64,000 nucleotides of DNA from an uncultured SAR86 cluster bacterium (GCA_905181645.1 CAJIYN010000001.1:599334-663333), one strand, 5' to 3'. Shown: positions 1 to 12,500, counted from the first letter of the stretch. Notes: generated from the sequence alone by a model not told the origin. Numbers and translations are program-made.

Positions 1-1
1 T

Positions 2-412
2 TCTGAAGCAGCCTCTCAAGCTGTAGGAAGTGACAAAGTTGAAGATATAGATTTAAAAGATGCGCGAGGTGTTCTGGTTAATATTACTGGTAAAGAGCCC
101 ACCCTAAATGATTACGAAGAAGTGAGTAATATTGTTGAAGAATTTACCGCTGAAGATGCTTATGTTATTTATGGGACTGTAATAGATAAAGATATTGGTG
201 ATGACTTATTAGTAACTATTGTTGCTACAGGTGTTAATCAAAAAGCTCCAACATTAGCAGTGGATAATAAAAGAAGCGCTTCTATAAAACTAAATCCAGT
301 AGGATTAGGAAGAGAAGTTCAAGTTAATACAAGTCAAGAAGTTGGCACATCGTCTGCAGAGGCATTAGATTTCCTTGATGTGCCGACTTTTATGCGAAAA
401 CAAGTAGACTAA
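2..412 (+). CDS. ftsZ: Cell division protein FtsZ, C-terminal part (5' end outside window)
   Basis: Open frame from base 2: SEAASQAVGSDKVEDIDLKDARGVLVNITGKEPTLNDYEEV...LLVTIVATGV...LDVPTFMRKQVD; matches the FtsZ EDIDLSGARGVLVNIT and C-terminal LDIPxFLRKQ motifs. Confidence 0.93.
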   Translation, partial: SEAASQAVGSDKVEDIDLKDARGVLVNITGKEPTLNDYEEVSNIVEEFTAEDAYVIYGTVIDKDIGDDLLVTIVATGVNQKAPTLAVDNKRSASIKLNPVGLGREVQVNTSQEVGTSSAEALDFLDVPTFMRKQVD

Positions 413-413
413 A

Positions 414-1313
414 ATGCTCCATTTTCCAGTATTGCTGGAAGAATCTATTGGTTTTCTAGTTGATAATAAAAGTGGCTCATTCCTAGATTGCACATTTGGG
501 AGAGGTGGCCATTCTAAATCTATTTTAAACACAATCACTGATCAAGGTGAACTCACGGCTTTTGATAAAGATCCTGATGCTGTTCAGTATGCAAATGATT
601 CAATTAATGACTCTAGATTTAAAATTATCCATAAATCTTTTAATGAAATAGATTCAATTTTTCAAGAAAAATCTCTAGATGGAATATTGTTTGATTTAGG
701 TACTTGCTCCACTCATTTTGATGAAGGCAACAGAGGTTTTAGTTTCCTCCATGATGGTCCTTTAGATATGAGATTTAATGTCACGAAGGGTATCCCGTTA
801 TCTGATAAAATATATAAGCAAGAAATAAAAGAATTAATAGATGTTTTATACAAGTATGGTCAAGAAAAAAACGCTAGATCAATTGCAAAAGCTATTTGCG
901 CATTTAGACAAGAATCTGAAATCAAAACAACATCTCAATTAGTAAGCATTATTGTATCTGTTTCATCAAAGAAATTTTCAAAGATTCATCCCGCAACGAA
1001 ATCATTTCAGGCATTCAGAATTTTTATAAATAATGAGTTAGAGGAATTAGAGCAAGCTCTTGAAAAATCTAAGCAACTAATCAAGATAGGTGGAAAAATT
1101 GTTGTTATTTCATTTCACTCTCTTGAAGATTCAATTGTTAAAAATTCTTTTAAAACAAAGATAAAGGCATTTCCAAGAGAAATACCTATAAATCCAATAG
1201 TTACAAAAGAATTTGATTGTATTGCAAGAAAGATAAGGCCATCTAATATAGAGATTAATAGAAATAAACGCTCCAGAAGTGCAATTATGAGAGTTTTTAA
1301 AAAACTTCCATGA
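414..1313 (+). CDS. rsmH: 16S rRNA (cytosine1402-N4)-methyltransferase
   Basis: Intact 299 aa; HFPVLLEESIGFL, DCTFGRGGHS, GILFDLGTCS, ISFHSLEDSIVK. Confidence 0.95.
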   Translation: MLHFPVLLEESIGFLVDNKSGSFLDCTFGRGGHSKSILNTITDQGELTAFDKDPDAVQYANDSINDSRFKIIHKSFNEIDSIFQEKSLDGILFDLGTCSTHFDEGNRGFSFLHDGPLDMRFNVTKGIPLSDKIYKQEIKELIDVLYKYGQEKNARSIAKAICAFRQESEIKTTSQLVSIIVSVSSKKFSKIHPATKSFQAFRIFINNELEELEQALEKSKQLIKIGGKIVVISFHSLEDSIVKNSFKTKIKAFPREIPINPIVTKEFDCIARKIRPSNIEINRNKRSRSAIMRVFKKLP

Positions 1314-1556
1314 ATGCAAACTATCTACTAATACTCTTTATTCAAATATCTTTAATATTATTTTTATCCTTCTTATATTTATTAAACAGATGGGAAATAA
1401 GTCTTCTATATGGAAATCAAGACAAAATTAATCTTGAATATCAGAATTTAAGAGATGGAGCGTTGGTCTTTTAACCTTCAAGTTTATTTTTTAAATTCTC
1501 CTGCAAGAAAACTTACTGCAGATCAAAAACAATTAATTTCAAAAGATAAAACCTAA
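1310..1556 (+). CDS. ftsL: Cell division protein FtsL (frameshifted)
   Basis: ATGA overlap with rsmH; short TM protein then LEYQNLRDGAL...LNSPARKLTADQKQLI between rsmH and ftsI. Confidence 0.65.
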
Positions 1557-1573
1557 GATAGTTAAAATACAAT

Positions 1574-3202
1574 AATGAAGAAATTAAATTATTTTAATTC
1601 GATTTTTTCTTATTATAATTTTTTTAATTGCTTCTATTGTAGCAATTTTTACTCGAGTTATTTATCTCCAGATAGATAAGGAAAATTTTTTAAAAAATTG
1701 GGGCCAAAATCAACATATTGCATACAGAGAAGTTCCTTCAATAAGAGGAACTATTTACGATCGAAATAATATACCTCTTGCCATTTCATTAACTCATTAT
1801 GATTTATATGCTTTAAGAAATTTTAGTAAAATGATTTTAAAGAAGTTAAAAAATATAATATAATTAATGAATTAATATAATTAAAGCTAGTTTAAAAAAT
1901 AAGAAAATACTAATTCAAAAGAGTTTGTCACCTGAAGATATAAATTTAATTAAAGATTCTTCTTTAAAGCATTATGAAATTGAAATTAGGTTCTCAAGAC
2001 ATTACCCCCTTGCAGATCAAATTGCGCCTTTAGTTGGCTTTTCCGGTAAAGATAATTATGGCCTTGAGGGGATTGAGAAAAGTTATAACTCTTTTTTATC
2101 CGGAAAGGATGGCAAGGAACAATATTATAAAAATAGAAAAGGTGAAATTATTTCAAAAGCTATTAGCATTCATGCTCAAGAGCCAGGACATGACTTGCAT
2201 TTAACCATTGATAGTAATATTCAATTTTTTGCTTATAAAAAACTAGCTGAAGCAATAGAGGAAACTAAAGCTAAAAGTGGGACCGCAATTGTTTTGGATA
2301 ATACAAGTGGTGAAATTTTAGCAATGGCTAGCTATCCTTCATACAATCCTAATAACCCCAACAGAAAGCCTCAAAAAAATGGCGCACTTCTTGATAAATA
2401 TGAACCAGGATCTGTTTTAAAACCAATTGCTATGGCTAAGGCCCTTGATATGGAGCTAATTAATATAGATGACCCTTTTGATACCTCACCTGGATATATT
2501 TCTTTAAATAATTATTCTATTAGTGATTATAAAAATCATGGAGTTTTGAAAGCATATGAAATTATTACTTATTCAAGTCAGGTTGGAGCATCTAAGGTCG
2601 CCTTAATGCTTGGTGCTGATAATATTATTTCAACATACAAAAAATTTGGTTTCAGTAAACCAATTAATGTTAATTTTCCATCTGCAACATTTGGTCAAAT
2701 TAATAATAGAGAAAATATGTCAGATATAGAAATTGCTAATCTTGGGTTTGGCTATGGTCTTGATGCTAGTCCATTTCAAATTGCATCGGCTTTTTCAGTC
2801 TTTGCAAATGAAGGTGTTTATAAAGAATTTACATTAATCATGAATGATGAATATAAATATGAAGAAAGAGTTATCTCCAAAGAAACAGCAAATAAAATAT
2901 TATTTTCTTTAAAAGATGTTGTTGAGAACGGATCAGGCCGAAAAGCAAAAGTACCAGGATTTAATATAGGTGGTAAGACAGGAACATCTCATAAGAGTGA
3001 AAAGGGAGGCGGATATGCAAAAAGTATCTATACAGCATCATTTGCTGGCATAGCGCCACTAGATAGTAAAGATCTTACTATTTTTGTTTCTATTTATCAG
3101 CCTGGCTTGAATGCATACACAGGTGGGGACATAGCAGCACCTTTGTTCTCAGAAATTGCTTCTGATACCCTTAATTATTTAGGATATTTTGAGAGTGAAT
3201 AA
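1574..3202 (+). CDS. ftsI: Peptidoglycan D,D-transpeptidase FtsI/PBP3 (frameshifts near 5' end)
   Basis: REVPSIRGTIYDRNNIPLA, GYGLDASPFQIASAF, GKTGTSHK; dcw position. Confidence 0.9.
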
Positions 3203-3224
3203 ATTAGAGAAAATAGAAAAGGCT

Positions 3225-4634
3225 AAAGTGAAAGAAGTATCAATGCAACCAATTCAACAAAAAAAGTTATAAAGAATTCAATTTTTTTTGGTCTGCAAGG
3301 TACTAAAGTTCATGGTAGTAAATATATAGAAGAGGCACTGGATTTAGGTGCGTCAATTGCTGTTCATGATGACCCTAATTTTAAATCTAATCTAAAAAAT
3401 ATTTTTTATGTAACAGCGGTCTTTCATCTTCATTTCAGTTTTTAAAAGTAGTAAATTATTATCTGTTTTTAAATCAATATAACAATGCAAATGATAAGAA
3501 TTTTATTATTCATTCTGTTACTGGAACTAATGGAAAGACCACTACCACTTTAATTAGCACGAAAAAGAAAACAAAGAATAAAAAAAGTAAACGAAAAAAT
3601 AAACTTTCTAAAGTTTGATGAGGAAATAATAAATCAATCCATAAGTTTAAAAACCACTCCAGATTTATTTGAATATTTTGAACATAAATATGATATAAAA
3701 GTTAATGTAGTTAAAGCAAAATAATCAACTTTCGCAGCTTATGGTATTGCCAGAAAAGCAATGGCCTCATCTGCTCTTCTTAATATTGGAAAAGATCATC
3801 TTGATTACCATAAGAACATAAGTGCATATAGAGATACTAAATTTCAGATATTTAATCAAATTACCTTAATTAATCTTATTGATGATGAGCTTAAGCCTTC
3901 TGCTGTTAAGCGAGGAGTGCAGTCATTAATTTCAATAAGTAATAAAAATGAATTATCAAATATATTTTCAAAAAAATTAAATGTTTTGTATTCAAAAAAC
4001 AATATTTGAAATAACTACAGATAAAAGTTTTGATGGTATGAGGAGGAAATATAAATTTTCCTGTTTGTTATTTCCGGAATTCAACATAAATAATCTTGTT
4101 TTTGCAATTTCATCTATATATAAAGGATATGATGAATTTTCAGAACACAAAGTTAATGATCTATCTTACTTAAAGCTTCCAAGAGGCAGATCAGAACTTA
4201 TCAATGATTTACCTAAAAATATAATAATAGATTATGCTCATAATCCAGATAGTTTTAAGTTATTCCTGTCATCAATAAAAAATTATTTTAATAATTTAGT
4301 AATAGTTTTTGGGTGTGGAGGCAATAGAGATAAAACCAAGAGACCTGAAATGTTAAAAATAGCTACTGAAAATAGTAATCAAGTAATTTTTACTTCTGAT
4401 AACTCACGAAGTGAAAGTTTTTATGATATTTTCAAGGATGCATCTAATGGAAATAAAATAGATGATGTCCTTGCTATTGAGGACAGAAAGGATGCAATAA
4501 TTTATGCAAGCACTTTAATAGGTGATAATGATTGCTTGGTAATTCTTGGAAAAGGGCACGAGGAAACGCAGGAAATAGATGGAAAGATAATACGTTTTAG
4601 TGACCATGAGGTAATAAATGAAATTTATAAGTAG
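3225..4634 (+). CDS. murE: UDP-MurNAc-tripeptide synthetase MurE (multiple frameshifts, possible foreign patch about 3555-3760)
   Basis: FFGLQGTKVHGSKYIEEA, VTGTNGKTTTT, NIGKDHLDYH, IIDYAHNPDSF, GCGGNRDKTKRPEM, KGHEETQEI. Confidence 0.85.
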
Positions 4635-5969
4635 TTCAGAGGATTTGTCTAAATATCTAGAAATTTCAATAAAGAAAAGTATAGAAATAAAAAGTATTTC
4701 CACTGACACAAGGACATTAAATAAAGGCTCTCTATTTATAGCGATTAAAGGAGAATTTTTTGATGGTAACAATCATATTGATGAAGCTATAAAAAAAGGC
4801 GCCTCTCTAATTATTTCAGATAGTAAAGAATATCTGGATTCTAAGAATAAAAGAATTATTTATGTTAAAAATTCAGTTCTTGCCCTGAAAAAAATCGCTA
4901 AAAATATAATTAAAGAATATCAAGGTAATATTATTGGAATTACTGGAAGTAATGGTAAAACGACCACAACTCAGTTAATTACAAATTCTATCAAGAGAAG
5001 CTCAAGTACGCTTAAAAACTTTAATAATGAAATTGGTATGCCATTAAGCATAATTCATGCCAACCCTAAATCTAAAACTTTAGTAATTGAGATGGGAGCA
5101 TCAAAACCAAAAGATATTCATTATTTAAGTTCAGTTTTAAAGCCTAGTATTGGAGTCATAACTAATATAGGTAATTCACATCTAAAAAATTTAATAAATA
5201 TTAAAGGAGTCCTTAAAGTTAAGTCAGAATTAGTTTCTAACATAAAAAAGAATGGCTATTTAGTTGTTCCTAGTGAGAATTCAACTCACTTAAAATTTTG
5301 GCGCAAAATAAGAAATGATATTCATATTATGACTTTTGGGCTTAAATCAGATGCAGATTTTTATCCTAAAAATATTAGGAGTTATTCAAATAAAATAATT
5401 CTTGATTATTAGACTCTATAAGTTTCTTAGATATTAAAATTTCTACAACTCTATTAGGAGATCATAATATTAAGAATATTTTAGCTACCTTTGCTGTAGG
5501 TTTTTGTATTAATAATCCAATTGGTTCTTTCTTAAGAGGGCTGGAAAATTATTAGTTAATGACATGAGACAAAAAAAATCTAAATGGATAAGAGGTTCTC
5601 TCCTAATTGATGATACTTATAATGCAAATCCTGAATCTGTTAAAAAATCTATAGATCTAACTAAAAACTTCAACAGTCAAAGAACTGTTTTTATCTTAGG
5701 TGATATGAAAGAACTTGGCAGATCTGATAACTCTAACTCGCTTTAAGAGTCTATATTACAAATTTATAAATAAAAAGGTTTTTATAGGTTTTGGAAACTT
5801 AACTTTTAGAGTAGATGCTTTTGGTAAAAATGGCTTTTTCTTTAGTGATAAAGAACAAATGCACGAATTTTTAGTTAATAATATTGAAAGAAAAGATTTA
5901 GTAATTTTAAAAGGCTCAAGGGGAATGCAAATGGAACAATTCATTAATACTCAAAGAGGAGATTCCTAG
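4618..5969 (+). CDS. murF: UDP-MurNAc-tripeptide--D-Ala-D-Ala ligase MurF (frameshifted)
   Basis: SISTDTRTLNKGSLFIAIKG, GITGSNGKTTTTQLI, IDDTYNANPESVKKSI, LKGSRGMQME. Confidence 0.9.
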
Positions 5970-7054
5970 ATGTTTGAGTATTTAGGAACAGTTTTAGTAG
6001 ATTTTGATCCAGGCTTTGATATTTTAAGATATCTTACTGTTAGAACAATTGGCGGCACCGTTACCGCACTTCTTATATCTATTTTATTGGGTCCTTTAGT
6101 TATAAATCTTTTAAAGAGATTTCAGTTTGAACAACATGTCAGAGTTGATGGACCTAAAAGTCACTATAAAAAAACTGGTACTCCCACCATGGGGGGATTG
6201 CTTATTCTAATGTCACTCGTAATATCAACATTACTTTGGGCTGATTTAAGTAATCGTTACATATGGGTAGTTCTTTTTGTGACTATCTCATTTGGTGTTG
6301 TTGGATTTTTAGATGACTTCATTAAAATTAAATCAAAGAGCTCTGATGGATTATCAAGTAAACAAAAAATCATCCTTCAAAGTTTATTTGCATTTATTGC
6401 AACTACGTTTCTGTATTTCTCTGCTGAGACGTCACCTGAAACTGCTTTTATTGTTCCTTTTTATAAAGATCTCTTGATAAGCATGAGTCCATTTTTTTCA
6501 TATTTTTAGGGTCTTTTGTTGTTGTTGGTTCTTCAAATGCTGTAAACCTGACTGATGGCTTAGATGGATTGGCAATTATGCCTACAATTCTTATAGGTGG
6601 CGCTTTGGGTCTAATTGCTTATGGAATGGGGAATGTTCTGATTGCAGATTATTTATATTTACCTCATCTTAAGATATCTGGTGAACTAGTGGTATTTTGT
6701 GGAGCACTGGTTGGTTCTGGTATTGGCTTTCTTTGGTACAACACTTATCCGGCACAAATTTGGACTGGTGATGTTGGTTCTTTAACTCTTGGTGCAATAC
6801 TGGGCATACTTGCGGTTATTCTTCGACATGAACTAGTGTTTGCAATAATGGCAGGTGTTTTCGTAATGGAAACCCTAAGTGTAGCGATTCAGGTCATATC
6901 ATTTAAATTAAGAGGCAAAAGAGTGTTTCTTATGGCGCCAATTCACCATCACTTTGAATTAAAAGGCTGGGAAGAGCCAAAAATAATAGTTAGGTTCTGG
7001 ATAATAACAATCATTTTAATATTAGTTGCTTTAGCAACATTAAAAATTAGGTAA
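5970..7054 (+). CDS. mraY: Phospho-MurNAc-pentapeptide transferase MraY (frameshift about 6508)
   Basis: [54 protein letters not shown]. Confidence 0.93.
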
Positions 7055-7066
7055 ATACCAAGCTTT

Positions 7067-8095
7067 GTGAAGTCTTTAATATATGGCTACGGGATTACTG
7101 GAAAATCAATAGAAAGATATCTCATAAAAAATAATATTGATTATAAAATATATGATGATAATAAGGACCTCTATACTTCAGATTACTTCACCAACGACTT
7201 AGAAAATAATTGGGATGTAATATATTGCAGCCCAGGAATCAGTAAAAAAGATTTTAAAAAGTTTCAGTGATATTGCTTCTATAGAAGTTTTAAAAGGAGC
7301 TTCTGCTGCTGCAATTTACGGTACTGGTGCTGCGAATGGAGTATTAGAAAAAGCACAACTTGTTTTCATCTTCATCAACTTTTAAGTAAAGATTATGCTG
7401 TAAATTTAATAGGTAATATTGGAGAGCCTGTTCTTGATTACATTAATAGTGGTGTAGATTTTTCGGTTATAGAACTATCAAGTCAGCAATTGGATAAATT
7501 TAAAGAAAATAAACTTGATTACGGAGTTTTATTAAACATAGCCCCAGATCATATTGATTATCATGGAAGCTTTGATGAATATAAGTATGCAAAAGAAAGA
7601 ATAGTATTTGAAAGGACTATAGGAGAAAATCAAAGTATTCAAACACATCATCATTATGATCATGTTGGTGGAAATGTAGATTTAAATAATTTACCTTTTA
7701 GATTTGAGATGATTACAGAATCTATAATTAATGACTCTAAATCAACCAATATGCATTCACTAGATTATGCAATTGATAAGGCGAATATTTATTTTAAATG
7801 CAGCAAATATCATTTAATTATCTGTGGAAACCCAGTAAAAGAAGGCTTTAATAACTTTCATCCTGAGGGTCCTGACCTTTTTTATTTTTTGATGAAGTAA
7901 TAATCATCTTTGGAAAATCTTCCCAATAATCTGAAAGTTGTTTTTTTAAAGTTTCTAACCTTTTATCAAATCTCAAATAATAAAAATCAGAATATTTTAT
8001 TTTCACCTGGTTATCCAAGTGGAGATGATTTTAAAAATTTTGAAGAAAGAGGAGAGTATTTTAATAAATTGGTTCATGAAATTTTACTTAAATGA
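7067..8095 (+). CDS. murD: UDP-MurNAc-L-Ala--D-Glu ligase MurD (frameshifted; interrupted by foreign fragments)
   Basis: GYGITGKSIERYL, LSSQQLD, NIAPDHIDYHGSFDEYKYAKERI, LFSPGYPSGDDFKNFEERGEYF. Confidence 0.85.
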
Positions 8096-9166
8096 TTTAT
8101 AGAAATAATATTTTTCTTTCAGTTTCTTTTATTGGATTAATTAGTCTTGGGCTAGTAATGGTCACTTCTTCAAGTATCTATATTGCAGATAATTTAACTG
8201 GAAATCCTTTCTATTTTGCAACCAGGCAAGCTTTATTCATTGGAATTGGTATTTTAGTATTTACTATTTTTATATCTCTACCATCTTCCTTTTTAGAAAA
8301 AACAGACTGGCTTTTTTTGCTCATAAGCATATTACTTCTGGTTGCTTTATTGATCCACTGGTTTCAGGTAGTGAGGGTAATGGGGCATTCGCTGGACCCA
8401 AGATTAGGACTCATTGATCCAATGTCCTGCTGAAGTTTGTAAATTTAGTATGATTTTATATACCTCTGGATATTGTGTTAGAAGAATGGGTGAGATAAGC
8501 ACTCTAAGAGGTTTTCTTAAACCTTTATTATTGCTAGGATTAGTCTCTTTTCTAATATTATCTCAACCAGATCTTGGAACTACAGCAATAATATGTGCAG
8601 TAGTAGTAGCTATTTTATTCTTTGCTGGAATATCTTTTTTTCAATTTGTATTGCTTCTTCTTTTAATGGGAACTTTAGGATTTATTGCAATCTATTTCAC
8701 ACCATTTAGATTAACGAGAGTTATGTCATTTATGGATCCATTTTTAGTACAACAAGGTGCAGGATGGCAACTAAGCAATGCTCTGCTTGGTATTGGGCGA
8801 GGAGAATGGTTTGGAGTAGGTTTGGGAAATGGAATACAAAAAAATTTGTATCTTCCTGAGCCACATACAGACTTTATTTTTGCTGTACTTGTAGAAGAGT
8901 TTGGTGTGACAGGTAGTTTAGTTTTACTTGCCCTGTATGCAGCTTTAATTTTTGCCATCTTTTCAACCGCTATTCAATCTTTAGCCTTAAAGAGGTTTTT
9001 TCAGGGTTTTGTTTCTTTTGGTATTGGTTTTTTAATATCAATACAAGCGCTTTTTAATTTAGCAGTTAATATAGGCCTTCTTCCTACAAAAGGTTTAACA
9101 TTACCCTTTATAAGCTATGGGGGAACTAGTATTATCATAATGATGTCTTTAATGATAATCCTTTAG
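8092..9166 (+). CDS. ftsW: Lipid II polymerase FtsW (frameshift about 8375-8430)
   Basis: SEDS family: QPDLGT, GWQLSNALLGIGRGEWFGVGLGNGIQKNLYLPEPHTDFIFAVLVEEFG, LPTKGLTLPFISYGGTSII. Confidence 0.93.
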
Positions 9167-9175
9167 ACATACTTC

Positions 9176-10215
9176 ATGAAACAATCGATTAACATATTAA
9201 TTTCTGGAGGTGGAACTGGCGGACATATTTATCCAGCAGTATCAGTTGGAAGTGAGCTTATTAATGGCGGTCATAATGTTATTTTTCTAGGTTCAAATAG
9301 TCTTCTTGAAAAAAATGCTATTAAGAATGTTCCTGAAATTCAATATGAATCAATATCAATGAAAGGTTTTAGAGGGAATGGTTTAGTAAATAAGATGCTG
9401 GTTTTACTAAAACTTCCCATAAATATTTTCAGACTATTAAGTATTATAAAAATCAATAAAGTTGATTCTGTAATTGTTTTTGGTGGCTTTATAACTATTC
9501 CTGTTTCTTTAGCAGCACTTATTCTTTTTAAGCCCATATATGTTCATGAGCAAAATACAGTTTTAGGTTCAGCTAACAAGCTATCTGCAAAGATTGCTAA
9601 GAAAATTTTTTTAGGCATGCCACTTCATCATAATCAGATAAAAAGATCAGAAGTTGTTGGCAATCCAATTCGCAGTTCATTTATACCCTCATTACAAAAG
9701 CCAGACGATGAAAATATTAAAATATATATAACTGGAGGAAGCCAGGGAGCAAAGTATCTCAATGATAATCTTCCTATAATTTTAAAAAACACTAATTATT
9801 CAATATCTATCAGACATCAATGCGGCAAAGACAAGAAACAAGAATACCCATATCTCTTGTTTGTGATAGAAGAGTTTTTTGATAAACCTAATTTATTAAT
9901 TGATTGGTCTGATTTTGTAATATCCAGATCAGGTGCATTAAGCTTGTCAGAAACAATGTCAATGAATAAAGGCTTGCTGATGATACCTTTGCCTAATGCT
10001 ATAGACAATCATCAGTTATTTAATGCTAAATATATTAATAAAGTTTCTGCAAGTAATTTGGCGATGTAAAAGATCTTGAGGATCTTGAGAAAAAAATTAA
10101 CTCTATTTTAGAAGATAAAAAATACCTAACTTGGCAACAAATGAATTCAGAAACTAATCATAACGAGGCTGCAAAGAATATTGTTTCTTCAATCTTAAAC
10201 AAGAATATTTTATGA
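9176..10215 (+). CDS. murG: UDP-GlcNAc:lipid II transferase MurG (C-terminal frameshift)
   Basis: ISGGGTGGHIYPAVSVG, GFRGNG, YVHEQNTVLGSANK, TGGSQGAKYLN, ISRSGALSLSE. Confidence 0.93.
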
Positions 10216-11588
10216 ACCCTCTAAAGAAAATTAAACATATACATTTTGTTGGCATTGGAGGCATTGGGATGAGTGGCATAGCATATTTACTTTTAAGAAA
10301 AGGCTATAAAGTAAGTGGATCAGATATAAACAAATCAAAACCTCTTAGTGATCTAAGAAAAATAGGGGCAAAAGTTTCTTATACGCATAATGAAGGAAAT
10401 GTTGGCAAAGCAGACTTGCTGGTAATGTCTTCAGCAATAAAACCCTCTAATCCAGAATATAGAATTGCAAAAAGAAAAGGTATTACAATTATTCCAAGAG
10501 CGCAGATGTTAGGAAGTTTAATGCGAGGCTATGAAAGCATAGCTATAGCAGGAAGTCATGGAAAGACAACTACAACGAGCATGATTGCAAATATATTTAG
10601 TGAAGCTCTTTTGAGCCCAACATATATTGTGGGTGGAAAAGTTTTAGGTATGGAACTAATGCTAAGCTTGGAGCGAGTGCCTATTTAGTTGCTGAAGCAG
10701 ATGAAAGCGATGCTTCGTTTTTACATTTGCAGCCGTTAACGTCTATTGTCACCAATATTGATGCCGACCACATGTCCACCTACGAAGGCGATTTTAATCG
10801 TTTAAAGAAAACCTTTGTGGAATTTTTGCATAATTTACCCTTTTATGGACTTGCCATTGTTTGTGTTGATGACCCAGTAGTATGGGAAATATTACCTCAA
10901 GTGAGTCGACCATTGATGACCTATGGTTTTGATGACAATGCTGATATCAAGGCCGTTAAAAATAATTACCAAAGTTTTAATTTAGCTGACCATATTGAGA
11001 AAAAGAATTACCTATTTAGTTTGCCAATGCCTGGAAAACATAATTTGTACAATGCTGCGGCAGCTATTGCTGCAAGTATCGAAGAAGGCATTCCAATAAA
11101 ATCTATACAACAAGGCCTTAAGAATTTTAAAGGTGTCTCAAGAAGATTTGAAAAACACGAAATAAAGATTAATAAAAAGAAAATAATTTTAATAGATGAT
11201 TATGGGCATCATCCAGAAGAAATAAGATCAACAATTAATGCAATCCATCAAGCATTTCCTAAGAAAAAGATTTGTATGATTTGTTCCCCTTATAGCTTCA
11301 GGCGGAGCTGGTTCAGTTAATGATTTTATTGATGTTTTATCTATGCCAGATTCACTTTTATTATTTAATATTTATCCAGCAAGCGAGGTCCCTATAAAAG
11401 GGATATCCTCAAAAACGCTTCTAGAAAGTATTAAGCAAAAAGGAAAACTTAATGCGAGCCTTACCTCTGATAAATCAATATTAAATGATATTAAAAACTC
11501 ATCTGCTGATTTTGATATTCTGGTTACCCAAGGAGCTGGCAGTATTTCATCTATTTGTGAAGCAATACAGAAGAAATGGCAGAAATAA
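10212..11588 (+). CDS. murC: UDP-MurNAc--L-alanine ligase MurC (chimeric middle, frameshifts)
   Basis: IHFVGIGGIGMSGIAYLLL, AGSHGKTTTTSMI, AEADESDASFLHL, TNIDADHM, DDYGHHPEEIR. Confidence 0.9.
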
Positions 11589-12500
11589 AAAAAATTATAG
11601 TTCTTTATGGAGGAGCATCTTCAGAAAGAGAGGTCTCTCTTAATAGTGGAGAAGGAATATATAAAGCTCTCTTAGATTTAGGTTACTCAGTTAGCTTAAA
11701 AGACTTCAATGATGTTGATAAATTAGAAAACTTAAAAGAATATGACCTAGTTTTTATAGCCTTACATGGATTTGAAGGAGAATCAGGTATCTTACAAAAA
11801 AATTTAGATAACCTCGGTATTCTTTATACGGGTTCAAAATATCTATCCTGTAAAAATACATGGAATAAAACTAGATTTAAAGATATTTTAGAATCTGCAC
11901 TTATACCGACACCAAGAGGTTTTTCAGTAGAGAGAACATTCATTTTGACATGCAATCTCCTTTTGATATTTTTAATACAAAGCATGATTCAGATATTAAA
12001 AAATTATTCTTAAAACCATCAAGATATAATTGCATCACACTATGATTATCTTTTGGCATAACTGGTAGCCATATATGAATTCCTGCAAGAGGATTTTCCT
12101 CTAGAGCTTTTATTTTTGAAGAAGCGGTGTCCGTATGGAACTCTATCTGGTTATTTTTTCGAATAACAAATGCTTGCCAGTAATTGAAATCAAGACCACT
12201 AATAGTTTTTATGACTATGATGCAAAATATATTTCAGAGACTACTCAATTAATAGAGGTAGAGCTTGATCAATCAACTAAAAAAGAAATTAATAATTTAT
12301 CTTTACAAGCTTTTAATAAATTGGGCTGCTCAAATTGGGGGAGAGTAGATATTCTTGAGGATGCAATTGGAAATTTTTATGTTTTGGAAATTAATACTGT
12401 TCCTGGTATGACTTCTCATAGTTGTGTGCCCAGATCTGCTGAATTAGCTGGCATTTCTTATAAAGAGCTAGTTCAATTAATAATTAAAGATGTTCAGATT
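11576..12500 (+). CDS. ddl: D-alanine--D-alanine ligase (chimeric centre)
   Basis: VLYGGASSEREVSLNSGEGIYKAL, ALHGFEGESGILQ...YTGS, NFYVLEINTVPGMTSHSCVPRSAELAGISY. Confidence 0.88.

Noticed and set aside
1131-1319. Minus-strand 62 aa ORF opposite the rsmH 3' end
   Set aside because: Shadow ORF with no supporting signals.
8692-8958. Minus-strand ORF opposite ftsW (88 aa)
   Set aside because: Shadow ORF of the strongly supported SEDS protein; no recognisable motif.
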